From contig JAMDCG010000014.1 of NCBI GenBank assembly GCA_023489425.1, forward strand, positions 1-13,907: a stretch of 13,907 bases of DNA. Direction: 5' to 3'. The notes under the pieces were generated by a model. The model was not told where the DNA came from, ran no database searches, and was given only the letters and a program-made list of their open reading frames with translations. Shown in pieces: positions 7,424 to 13,594 of the stretch. A program made the position numbers and the translations under genes. The DNA is from Thermoplasmatota archaeon (GTDB lineage: Archaea; Thermoplasmatota; Thermoplasmata; Thermoplasmatales; Thermoplasmataceae). The number at the start of each line of letters is the position of its first letter. The first letter of the stretch is position 1.

Positions 7424-9193
7424 TCAGGAGTAATAATACTCTCCTGAAGAAACCTGCTCCCTGTGCATGCTACTTCCAGGCTTATTTATTCTTGGTCTGC
7501 CAGAATTGTGGTCTCTCCTAAATGTTATATCCACTTCCTTCAGGAATGTATTCATGCCTTCCCTCATTGGCATTGGTCCCCTTGCAATTCCCTGTATCCC
7601 TGACTCTCCAAGGAAGATCATCAACTCGTCAGAAATTATGTCAATGAAATAAATGTCATGGTCAACGACCATTCCCGTCTTCTTCCTGTTTTCCATTGTT
7701 CTCTTAATAATCTTGGCAACCTCCATCCTGGTTGAGCTATCAAGATTTGCAGATGGTTCGTCCAGTAGATACAGATCGGCATCCTGCGCAAGTGTCATTG
7801 CAATAGATAATTTCTGCAGCTCCCCTCCAGACAGGCTGCTGACTTCACTTTCCATGAGAGGGTCTATACCAAGGGGCCTGAAGAGTTCATTCTTGACGAA
7901 ATTATCGCTCATCCTTTCCTTCAGGGTCCTGAAGAGCAGGTCCTCACATGTCCCCTCAAAATCAGTTGAAATATACTGTGGCTTGTATGCAACTCTCAGT
8001 TTCGGTTCGTAAGAGCCAGAATTGGGGGTCATTACCCCTGCGAGTATCTTGACAAATGTTGATTTCCCGAGAGCATTTCTCCCAAGAATCCCAGTTACAG
8101 TTCCAATTTCCATTTTTCCCGGCATAACTTTCAGCTTGAAATTACCAAGGTCAGCGTCTATCTCACTCCAGTGCACAAGTTCTGGTGAAACGATTTTTCT
8201 GTTTGATGCCCTTGTCTCAAAAACGATTTTTTCCTTTCTTATTCTGACGTTTTCCTCCTTCATGTAACCATCGAGAAACTGGTTAATTGCCTTGTTCGGT
8301 GATTTCTGCTGTACTATGACCCCATACGCTCCCGGTGAACCATAAACGAGATGTATCTGATCACTTATCCAGTCAAGAATAGCAAGATCGTGTTCAACAA
8401 CAAAAATTGTTTTCCCCTTTTCAGCAAGTCTTGTCAGTATTGAGGCCACCCGTATTCTTTCAGAAATATCAAGATACGATGAAACCTCGTCAACGAGAAG
8501 TATATCTCCATCTTTTATCAGTGCCATTCCAACTGCAAGCTTCTGCAATTCCCCTCCAGAGGCACTCGCCACATCTTTATTTACAGAATTTTCAAGAGAA
8601 AGCTCGGCTATGATATCATCAGCCATTCCAAATTCATCAGCTTTTTTCAGAATACTTCCTATGGTTCCCTTTACCACCTTTGGAATCTGATCGACAAACT
8701 GACTTTTCAGGACCACTTTCTTTGTTTTATCATATACGTTCTGGAAATAATCACCAAGAATACTGTTTGAGTACTTCTTGAGTACTTTTTCCTGTGTTCC
8801 GCCATTATTATAATCACCAAAATTTGGTATAATCACCCCACTAAGTATATTCATGGTGGTGGTCTTTCCCATTCCATTTGGTCCAAGAATTGCAGTGATC
8901 CCTTTTGAGGGAACTGGAATTGAATAAATTCTGAATGAATTCTCTCCATACTGATGCACTATATCCTTGTTCAGTTCATCCGGGACTGTAATTATCTTTA
9001 TTGCTCCAAATGGACATCTATTAACACAGATGCCGCAGCCGATACACAGATCTTCAGTTATGAGCGGATAAACAGTTTCCTCAGGAAATGTAATTGTACC
9101 TATTCCAGACCTGACAGGAGGACAATATGACTGGCACTCATGATTGCATTTTTTAGAATGGCATTTAGACTCGTCTAAAACTGCTATATGCAT
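7424..9193 (-). CDS. ABCE1/Rli1 ribosome-recycling ATPase
   Basis: Splits ribosomal subunits after termination, using two ATPase sites and two [4Fe-4S] clusters. Its 589 residues match the family's roughly 590-600. The N-terminal iron-sulfur domain has all eight cysteines: C11, C16, C20, C24 and C50, C53, C56, C60. First ABC domain: Walker A GPNGMGKT (104-111), signature SGGELQ (212-217), Walker B with VDE (234-236) and switch H268. Second: Walker A GRNALGKST (371-379), signature SGGELQ (455-460), LLDEP (476-480) and H512. The first Walker B is followed by VSSYLD where PSSYLD is usual, and the second Walker A has R-N-A-L where P-N-G-I is common; catalytic residues remain. The ATG at 9193 begins the conserved MHIAVLDESKC. 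It lies 12 bases after the upstream gene's stop and 14 before tgtA, forming a translation-related operon. Cytoplasmic. Confidence 0.97.
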   Translation of the reverse strand: MHIAVLDESKCHSKKCNHECQSYCPPVRSGIGTITFPEETVYPLITEDLCIGCGICVNRCPFGAIKIITVPDELNKDIVHQYGENSFRIYSIPVPSKGITAILGPNGMGKTTTMNILSGVIIPNFGDYNNGGTQEKVLKKYSNSILGDYFQNVYDKTKKVVLKSQFVDQIPKVVKGTIGSILKKADEFGMADDIIAELSLENSVNKDVASASGGELQKLAVGMALIKDGDILLVDEVSSYLDISERIRVASILTRLAEKGKTIFVVEHDLAILDWISDQIHLVYGSPGAYGVIVQQKSPNKAINQFLDGYMKEENVRIRKEKIVFETRASNRKIVSPELVHWSEIDADLGNFKLKVMPGKMEIGTVTGILGRNALGKSTFVKILAGVMTPNSGSYEPKLRVAYKPQYISTDFEGTCEDLLFRTLKERMSDNFVKNELFRPLGIDPLMESEVSSLSGGELQKLSIAMTLAQDADLYLLDEPSANLDSSTRMEVAKIIKRTMENRKKTGMVVDHDIYFIDIISDELMIFLGESGIQGIARGPMPMREGMNTFLKEVDITFRRDHNSGRPRINKPGSSMHREQVSSGEYYYS

Positions 9194-9205
9194 TAAAAAC
9201 CACTA

Positions 9206-9631
9206 TTAATTTACAGTCCAGTATTCGTCAGGTATTTCCTCGTAAACAGAAAATTGTTCACCATTATCCATATTATTCAAATCTATTTTCATGTTTGCGA
9301 GCTCTATTATTTTACCCACATTAAGGATCCAGTAGTGAATTCTCCATTCCCTACCATCAAACAGCGTAGTTTCTTCCCTTTCCGTTTGAAGGACTCCTAT
9401 ATCTTCCATCGTGTAAAACGCATCCCTGTCTTCTGGTTCAAGCATGTTGTCAATAACTCTATCGCTATAACCAAAAAAATTAATCAAATGTTCTGCAGCT
9501 GAAAAAGATTCTTCAAAACTCATCCTCCTGTTCTGAAGGCTTAATCCCTTGCTAATGGCATTTGAAAGTTCACTAATATTGGTGAAATTTCGCTTCTTCT
9601 TTTCCTTATTATTAATAATATTATCAACCAT
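9206..9631 (-). CDS. Small DUF6015-like protein, first gene of the ABCE1-tgtA operon
   Basis: A 141-residue soluble protein of unknown function that resembles, from memory, the archaeal DUF6015 family; a profile search would confirm this. The N-terminus is lysine-rich (NNKEKKKR, 7-14), followed by a helical region with LSNAISKGL and NRRMSFEES. The distinctive core is FFGYSDRVIDNML (52-64), EPEDRDAFYTMEDIGVL (65-81) and EREETTLFDGREWRIHYWIL (84-103). The last part, a helix followed by a possible beta hairpin with aromatic and basic residues, would suit a winged-helix-like nucleic-acid-binding fold, but this is inference. The tail (110-141) is acidic. GGAG lies 7 bases before the ATG and a TATA-like box about 25 bases before it. 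ABCE1 starts 12 bases after its stop, so it is probably co-transcribed with ABCE1 and tgtA. Confidence 0.8.
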   Translation of the reverse strand: MVDNIINNKEKKKRNFTNISELSNAISKGLSLQNRRMSFEESFSAAEHLINFFGYSDRVIDNMLEPEDRDAFYTMEDIGVLQTEREETTLFDGREWRIHYWILNVGKIIELANMKIDLNNMDNGEQFSVYEEIPDEYWTVN

Positions 9632-9651
9632 GTAATCGCTCCATTGAATGT

Positions 9652-9659
9652 AGATATAA
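9652..9659 (-). promoter_or_regulatory. TATA box for the DUF6015-like / ABCE1 / tgtA operon
   Basis: On the minus strand TTATATCT is centred about 25 bases before the ATG at 9631, next to a second TATATC copy (up to 9665). GGAG at 9639-9642 (minus strand) gives a ribosome site with 7-base spacing. Both support this ATG and a short-leader transcript. Confidence 0.5.
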
Positions 9660-9702
9660 GATATACTAAATCTACTAATAACCTTATGGTTACTGATACC
9701 CG

Positions 9703-9900
9703 TTATTTTCTTCCAAATAGAAGTTCAGCATTAATCCTACGGCTTTCCCTATCAATATTCATCATCTTGGTACTATTTATGGTGGTAGTACAATGGAAAC
9801 GACTCTTCTCTTCCAGATTTTTCATAGAGCCCATATCATTAAGGTTTCTGATAGAATCATCATGGCCTGAATTGACTCCACTCCGCAGATGCCATGTCAC
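9703..9900 (-). CDS. Doubtful small hypothetical protein in the spacer
   Basis: A 65-residue frame starting at a GTG, with AGGTGG 9 bases upstream on the minus strand and a TATA-like TTAAAT about 27 bases upstream. The product is hydrophilic, rich in N, S, R and M, with no recognised motif and no membrane segment. Stops (TGA TAA) lie directly before the GTG. The same TTAAAT region also serves as the likely promoter of the opposite-strand gene, so the promoter evidence is not independent. It could equally be a chance frame or a remnant of an older gene. Confidence 0.2.
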   Translation of the reverse strand: MTWHLRSGVNSGHDDSIRNLNDMGSMKNLEEKSRFHCTTTINSTKMMNIDRESRRINAELLFGRK

Positions 9901-9926
9901 TTATCAAGGCCACCTGACTTATCTGA

Positions 9927-9935
9927 AGATTTAAG
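9927..9935 (+). promoter_or_regulatory. Probable TATA box of the dihydropteroate synthase gene
   Basis: AGATTTAAG is centred about 23 bases before the ATG at 9954, a position that would give an essentially leaderless transcript. No Shine-Dalgarno is seen before the ATG, which agrees with that. Confidence 0.4.
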
Positions 9936-9953
9936 GTAGAGAATTGTATACTT

Positions 9954-10988
9954 ATGATGATGGATAATCCAGAGATCGATTTCTTCTATAAGAACGGGGA
10001 AAACCCTGTCAGTGAAACTGAAATCAGCTTTACATGTTATTCTCACGAAGTTCCTGAAGGAAGAGCTTTCACTAAAATAAAGATGGGAGAAAATATATTT
10101 TTCAAGTTTGAACAGTTTATGAGCAGATCAAAAGCAGATGAAATTCTCAATCAAGCTGGCCTGGCAAAAATGAGCCATTTTATGACTGAAGGTATGTTCA
10201 GGAGTCATGTGAACTCGATCCCTGATATTATGGCCATTCTTAACTTTACTCCAGATTCGTTCTTTGCTGGCTCAAGAGTAAAGGATATCCGCCAGATAGA
10301 TCGTGCCAGAGGTTCAGGTTGTCAATTCCTTGATATAGGAGCTGAAAGCACCAGGCCAGGATCTATAGAGGTTTCCACTCATGAAGAGATTGATAGACTG
10401 AAGAGTGCCTTTGAAATGGTTAACGATACAGGTAATCAAAGAATTTCACTGGATTCACGACATTATGAAACTATCCATGCTTTCATAGATAGAATAGATG
10501 TAATAAATGACATTTCCGGAATGAAAGATGAAAGGCTCCCAGAGCTTGCTAAATCTGAAAAAAAATTTTACGTTTTAATGCACATCAAGGGAGATCCATC
10601 AAACATGAACAGGATGGCCACTTATGATGATCTCAGGGGGGAGATGACAAAATTTTACTTCGAGAAATTAAGAGTACTTTGCCAATTGGGAATAGAACCC
10701 GGAAAGATAATCATAGATCCAGGGATCGGCTTTTCCAAGATCCGTGAACAGAATCTTGAAATCATAAGGAATCCGGATTCTTTCAACTTCGGTTTCAGGC
10801 GTCTTTTCGGTCATTCAAGAAAAGCATTCCTTAGTCTCTATTCAAAAAGCAGTTCAGAAGAAAGATTACCAGAAACAATAGCAGTATCTATTTTCCTTGC
10901 GGGGAAGGGCATAGAAATTCTGAGAGTTCATGACCCTCTGGAAAATCTTAATGCACTAAGGTATTTTCAGAAGCTTCTATTTCTTTAA
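9954..10988 (+). CDS. folP: Dihydropteroate synthase with an extra N-terminal region
   Basis: Condenses the hydroxymethyl-dihydropterin diphosphate with p-aminobenzoate in folate (or related pterin) synthesis; cytoplasmic TIM barrel. Of 344 residues, about 92-344 form the pterin-binding domain with every hallmark: N97 and TPDSF (99-103), DIGAESTRPG (127-136), D167 in ISLDSRH, ND (185-186), MH (209-210), DPGIGFSK (255-262), SRK (288-290) and RVHD (324-327). The active site therefore looks complete; the variations are mild (DIGA for DIGG, GHSRK for GVSRK). Residues 1-90 are extra relative to the usual 270-280-residue enzyme and match nothing I recognise. Three ATG codons in a row (9954, 9957, 9960) can each serve as start. 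Its end overlaps the convergent Fur-type gene by 41 bases. No other folate gene is beside it. Confidence 0.88.
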   Translation: MMMDNPEIDFFYKNGENPVSETEISFTCYSHEVPEGRAFTKIKMGENIFFKFEQFMSRSKADEILNQAGLAKMSHFMTEGMFRSHVNSIPDIMAILNFTPDSFFAGSRVKDIRQIDRARGSGCQFLDIGAESTRPGSIEVSTHEEIDRLKSAFEMVNDTGNQRISLDSRHYETIHAFIDRIDVINDISGMKDERLPELAKSEKKFYVLMHIKGDPSNMNRMATYDDLRGEMTKFYFEKLRVLCQLGIEPGKIIIDPGIGFSKIREQNLEIIRNPDSFNFGFRRLFGHSRKAFLSLYSKSSSEERLPETIAVSIFLAGKGIEILRVHDPLENLNALRYFQKLLFL

Positions 10989-11382
10989 GGCAGTTCCTGC
11001 AGATACCTCTGACTGTCACACTTGTTGAAATTATCTTTCCATCAACATTCTTTTCAATTTCACTAAAATCACTTTCAACTTCATAATCATAAATGTTTTT
11101 GCATCTTTCACAGATAAAGTTGATGTGTGGTTCAACTTTTCCCTCATAAATAGCCTTGCCATTCGTCTCAAAACTGTTAATCAAGCCCTTTTCCACAAAC
11201 ATCTTTAATATATTATATACAGTTGCAGGCGGTATGTTTGGATTTTCAATCGTAACATATTTATGAATGTCTTCTGCACTGAAATGTTTACCTGGATTTT
11301 CCCTAATATACTGTAATATTTTTGATCTTTGTGGTGTAACCTTCAGTCCATTCTTTTTTATTTCATCCTCTAAACTGATCAA
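10948..11382 (-). CDS. Fur/PerR-family metal-dependent transcription regulator
   Basis: DNA-binding repressor of the ferric uptake/peroxide regulator family, 144 residues, normal length. The winged-helix domain (about 1-80) has GLKVTPQRSKILQYI and the recognition segment PPATVYNILK (51-60). The structural zinc site is complete: C91-x2-C94 and C128-x2-C131. At the regulatory metal site, by comparison with PerR, H33, H86 and D99 are kept, but the position of the second histidine of the H-x-H pair is N88, so metal choice or sensing may differ. The start is a TTG at 11382; no ATG or GTG lies upstream in frame, and a TATA-like TTTTAAAT is about 22 bases ahead, suggesting a leaderless transcript. 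Divergent from hisS; its 3' end runs 41 bases into the dihydropteroate synthase gene. Target genes are unknown. Confidence 0.92.
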   Translation of the reverse strand: MISLEDEIKKNGLKVTPQRSKILQYIRENPGKHFSAEDIHKYVTIENPNIPPATVYNILKMFVEKGLINSFETNGKAIYEGKVEPHINFICERCKNIYDYEVESDFSEIEKNVDGKIISTSVTVRGICRNCLKEIEASENTLVH

Positions 11383-11399
11383 ATCGCATCGAACTAAAC

Positions 11400-11407
11400 A
11401 TTTAAAA
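11400..11407 (-). promoter_or_regulatory. TATA box of the Fur-family gene
   Basis: On the minus strand TTTTAAAT is about 22 bases before the TTG start at 11382. It faces away from the hisS promoter; the two boxes are about 25 bases apart in a 75-base divergent spacer. Confidence 0.5.
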
Positions 11408-11427
11408 GCAGTATTTATGTCTAATTA

Positions 11428-11434
11428 TTATAAA
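11428..11434 (+). promoter_or_regulatory. TATA box of hisS
   Basis: TTATAAA is centred 27 bases before the ATG at 11458, the spacing expected for a leaderless archaeal mRNA. There is no clear Shine-Dalgarno between the two. Confidence 0.6.
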
Positions 11435-11457
11435 CCATCTTTTGTTATCTGATACGA

Positions 11458-12735
11458 ATGTCAAAGATCGAAAGACTGAGGGGATTCAAGGATTATTATC
11501 CAGAAGATATGCAAAAAAGGGAGGAGATATTCTCAATTATGCGGAAGACTGCTCAAAATTTTGGATTCCTGCCTATTGATTATCCTTCCCTGGAGATGCT
11601 GGAAATTTACAGGATAAAATCTGGGGACGAACTGGTGGGCCAGACTTATAACTTCAGGGACAAGTCCAACAGGGAAATCACTCTGATACCGGAGGCAACA
11701 CCGTCCACAATGAGAATGCTTGTGTCAAGAAAGGGTCTTGTGAAGCCCGTGAAATGGTACAATATACCAAAATTATGGAGATACGAAGAGCCGCAGTCTG
11801 GAAGAAACAGGGAGCACTACCAGTTTAATGCAGATTACTTCGGCGAAACTGGAATGGAAATAGATGCAGAATTGATTGCCCTTGCTTGTGAGATTCTGAA
11901 CAGGCTAGGACTGAAAGGTATGTATGTTGTGAGAGTCAACCACAGAAAACTGATGGAAAAAATACTATCAGGACTGGGTAGTGAAAATATTCAATCTTCA
12001 ATATCAACAATCGATCATTTCAGGAAAGAGTCAATAGAAGTAATAGGAAATAAACTTCATAACGATGGGATAACAGGGGATAATCTCAACAGATTACTCA
12101 TATTCCTTTCAAAATCATATCCCATGAAGAATATTCGTGACTCAATGAGGGAGCTTGGCCTTGAATTATCTGAAGATATTGATTTCCTGAGGATGATTTC
12201 GACAGTGGAGTTCTTATCCAGGAATGGTTATGAAAATATAGTATACGATCCATCTACAGTGAGGGGTTTATCATATTATACGGGAATTGTGTTTGAGGGA
12301 TTTGACTTTGATGGAAAATTCAGATCGATTTTTGGAGGTGGACGATATGATAATCTCTCGCAGTTATTTGATGGGCAGGAAATTCCAGCGGTAGGATTTG
12401 GAATGGGTGATGCCGTTCTTGAAAATCTGCTAAAAGAGAAGAATTTGTGGAAAGTCCATAACATTGATTCTTCATATTTTGTGATCGGTATTGGAAGGGG
12501 AGGAAAAGAGCAGGCAGCAAATGTACTTTACAGTTTGAGAAGGAACGGGAAGACTGCAGTGATGGAGAATTCAGACAGGAATATATCCAACTCACTCAAG
12601 CATGCCTCAGCTATGAACTTCACCCATGCAATAATGATAGGGGAGAAAGAATTAATGGAAGGATCATTAACGGTCAAAAACCTCATTAGTGGAGAACAAA
12701 GGAAAATAAGTAATAGTGAACTCAATGAACTGTAA
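11458..12735 (+). CDS. hisS: Histidine--tRNA ligase
   Basis: Class II aminoacyl-tRNA synthetase that charges tRNA-His. Its 425 residues are the usual length. The N-terminus RLRGFKDYYPED is typical of the family. Motif 2 runs about 105-124 (KLWRYEEPQSGRNREHYQFN), with the ATP- and histidine-contacting arginines. The histidine-specific segment is R269-G-LSYYTG (269-276), including the conserved catalytic arginine. FGGGRYDNL (292-300) and motif 3 AVGFGMGDAVLENL (311-324) follow, then the anticodon-binding domain (about 338-425). Start: ATG 11458 with a TATA box 27 bases upstream. It ends 8 bases before the stop of the convergent unrecognised gene. Divergent from the Fur-family gene, so the regulator could influence it, but nothing in the sequence shows an operator. 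Confidence 0.97.
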   Translation: MSKIERLRGFKDYYPEDMQKREEIFSIMRKTAQNFGFLPIDYPSLEMLEIYRIKSGDELVGQTYNFRDKSNREITLIPEATPSTMRMLVSRKGLVKPVKWYNIPKLWRYEEPQSGRNREHYQFNADYFGETGMEIDAELIALACEILNRLGLKGMYVVRVNHRKLMEKILSGLGSENIQSSISTIDHFRKESIEVIGNKLHNDGITGDNLNRLLIFLSKSYPMKNIRDSMRELGLELSEDIDFLRMISTVEFLSRNGYENIVYDPSTVRGLSYYTGIVFEGFDFDGKFRSIFGGGRYDNLSQLFDGQEIPAVGFGMGDAVLENLLKEKNLWKVHNIDSSYFVIGIGRGGKEQAANVLYSLRRNGKTAVMENSDRNISNSLKHASAMNFTHAIMIGEKELMEGSLTVKNLISGEQRKISNSELNEL

Positions 12736-12743
12736 TCTGCATT

Positions 12744-13178
12744 TCAATTCATAATTGTATCATAGAAAAGGAGAAAGAAATATGGAGATAAATTACCCAG
12801 TTCGATCAGTATGCTTTTTTTCTCGTCATCAGTGAGACCATTCAGAATTGAATAAGCTAAATTCCTATCTTCATCAAGATCCCTTTCAAATTTCTTTATC
12901 ATCCTCCTCACTGCCTGTTTATCAGGAACTTTAGCATTTTCCTTTCTTTGCAATGAGCAGAAATAGTAATATTTCGCTATGTAAGGATCATCGAATGGTA
13001 AACTCTGTCCATCAATGACCAGGTTAGTTAATTCATCTTTCCTGTACATGAAAAGCTCTGTGCCTAGTATTATTTTAACTTCAATAAAATCATTCAAATC
13101 CTGTAGGTAGTCTTCTGGAAAATTTCTTTCCTTGACATTCCTCACAATCCCAGAAATATACTCATCCTTATACGACAC
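12744..13178 (-). CDS. Unrecognised 144-residue soluble protein
   Basis: I do not recognise this protein. The frame begins with a GTG (13178) reading MSYKDEYISG; an ATG two bases upstream (13180) is in another frame and stops within a few codons. The product is charged and mostly helical in appearance, with no signal peptide. A basic-acidic segment, AVRRMIKKFERDLDEDRN, lies around residues 88-105, and the last 15 or so residues are hydrophobic and aromatic (SPYFFLLFYDTIMN), perhaps a docking surface rather than a membrane helix. There are no cysteine-pair or nucleotide-binding motifs. It is convergent with hisS (8-base gap) and preceded by a 17-base palindrome about 20 bases before the start, which could be its TATA/operator. 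It may be a lineage-specific gene. Coding status rests on length, base composition and tight packing against hisS. Confidence 0.65.
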   Translation of the reverse strand: MSYKDEYISGIVRNVKERNFPEDYLQDLNDFIEVKIILGTELFMYRKDELTNLVIDGQSLPFDDPYIAKYYYFCSLQRKENAKVPDKQAVRRMIKKFERDLDEDRNLAYSILNGLTDDEKKSILIELGNLSPYFFLLFYDTIMN

Positions 13179-13198
13179 ATCTAAGTGATATCCAGGTA

Positions 13199-13215
13199 AG
13201 ATAAATTATTTATCT
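13199..13215. repeat. 17-base perfect palindrome (possible operator/TATA)
   Basis: AGATAAAT-T-ATTTATCT has 8-base perfect arms around one central base. It lies 21-37 bases before the GTG of the minus-strand unrecognised gene, where a TATA box would be expected, and in the divergent spacer ahead of the RAM-domain gene. The symmetry fits a dimeric repressor site, but AT-rich spacers also form palindromes by chance. Confidence 0.45.
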
Positions 13216-13316
13216 CGAGAAAAGAGAGTAAAAAACTATTCATCTCTCTAAAGAATTGAAAAATTTATAACCAGCATTTGACAAACCTTAATATAAAGAG
13301 CTTTTAAAACTAAAAA

Positions 13317-13325
13317 ATTTTATAA
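13317..13325 (+). promoter_or_regulatory. TATA box of the RAM-domain gene
   Basis: ATTTTATAA is about 34 bases before the ATG at 13356, so transcription would start near 13347, just before a GTGA ribosome site (13348-13351). A near-copy, AAATTTATAA, occurs at 13261-13270, so this spacer holds two promoter-like boxes on the plus strand. Confidence 0.5.
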
Positions 13326-13355
13326 GTTAAGAAAAATTATGGTAATAGTGAATCT

Positions 13356-13589
13356 ATGTCGGTAGCATTTGTACTTGTGAGTACGGTACCCGGAAAAGAG
13401 CATGAGGTTTACAACAAAATATCTAAGATTAATTATGTTGTAGAAGTACATCCGCTTTTCGGGGAATATGATCTGATCGTCAAAATTGACGCGCTTGATT
13501 ACAGTGAATTAGGGAAGATTGTCGTGGAGCAGATAAGAAAGATCGAAGGGGTTATAGATACAAAAACCCTTACAGGACTTAAGTTGTGA
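13356..13589 (+). CDS. Stand-alone Lrp/AsnC ligand-binding (RAM) domain protein
   Basis: A 77-residue protein consisting only of the ligand-binding domain of Lrp/AsnC regulators, without the helix-turn-helix part. The pattern is clear: AFVLVSTVPGKEHEVYNKI (4-22), strand VVEVHPLFGEYDLIVKIDA (28-46) with the conserved G36-E-Y-D39 turn, and a final helix and strand IRKIEGVIDTKTLTGLKL. Such domains form dimers or higher rings and bind amino acids; stand-alone versions may modulate partner regulators or enzymes. Which ligand it binds cannot be read here. The ATG at 13356 has GTGA 4 bases upstream. The stop is 5 bases before the start of a membrane protein gene, so they are probably co-transcribed and may be functionally linked. 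The complete domain at normal length argues against a truncated regulator. Confidence 0.9.
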   Translation: MSVAFVLVSTVPGKEHEVYNKISKINYVVEVHPLFGEYDLIVKIDALDYSELGKIVVEQIRKIEGVIDTKTLTGLKL

Positions 13590-13594
13590 TTTAG

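Larger units (their letters stand above)
9632..9953. other. 322-base divergent spacer with no convincing gene
   Basis: The spacer separates the minus-strand operon from the dihydropteroate synthase. Both ends carry promoter-like sequence. The interior (about 9690-9900) is less AT-rich than the other spacers here and looks gene-like in composition. Two short frames exist: a minus-strand one of 65 residues (GTG at 9900 to 9703, hydrophilic, with an AGGTGG about 9 bases ahead of the GTG) and a plus-strand one of 96 residues (9644-9934, one hydrophobic stretch). Neither resembles a protein I know. I could not see a tRNA, an SRP or RNase P RNA signature, or terminal inverted repeats. It may be a degraded gene, a fast-evolving small gene, or an RNA. 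Confidence 0.5.

Noticed and set aside
9740..9880. Possible C/D box guide RNA on the minus strand (ATGATGA motifs near 9762 and 9859)
   Set aside because: The C-box-like ATGATGA occurs twice, but no properly spaced CTGA D and D' boxes complete a guide RNA.
9644..9934. A 96-residue plus-strand frame with one hydrophobic stretch in the spacer
   Set aside because: No family resemblance, no good ribosome site, and it starts within the promoter of the opposite operon; the hydrophobic run may just be the complement of a hydrophilic frame.
13223..13249. AGAGAG / CTCTCT hairpin in the spacer before the RAM-domain gene
   Set aside because: A 6-base low-complexity stem with a 15-base loop, not followed by a T run; expected by chance.
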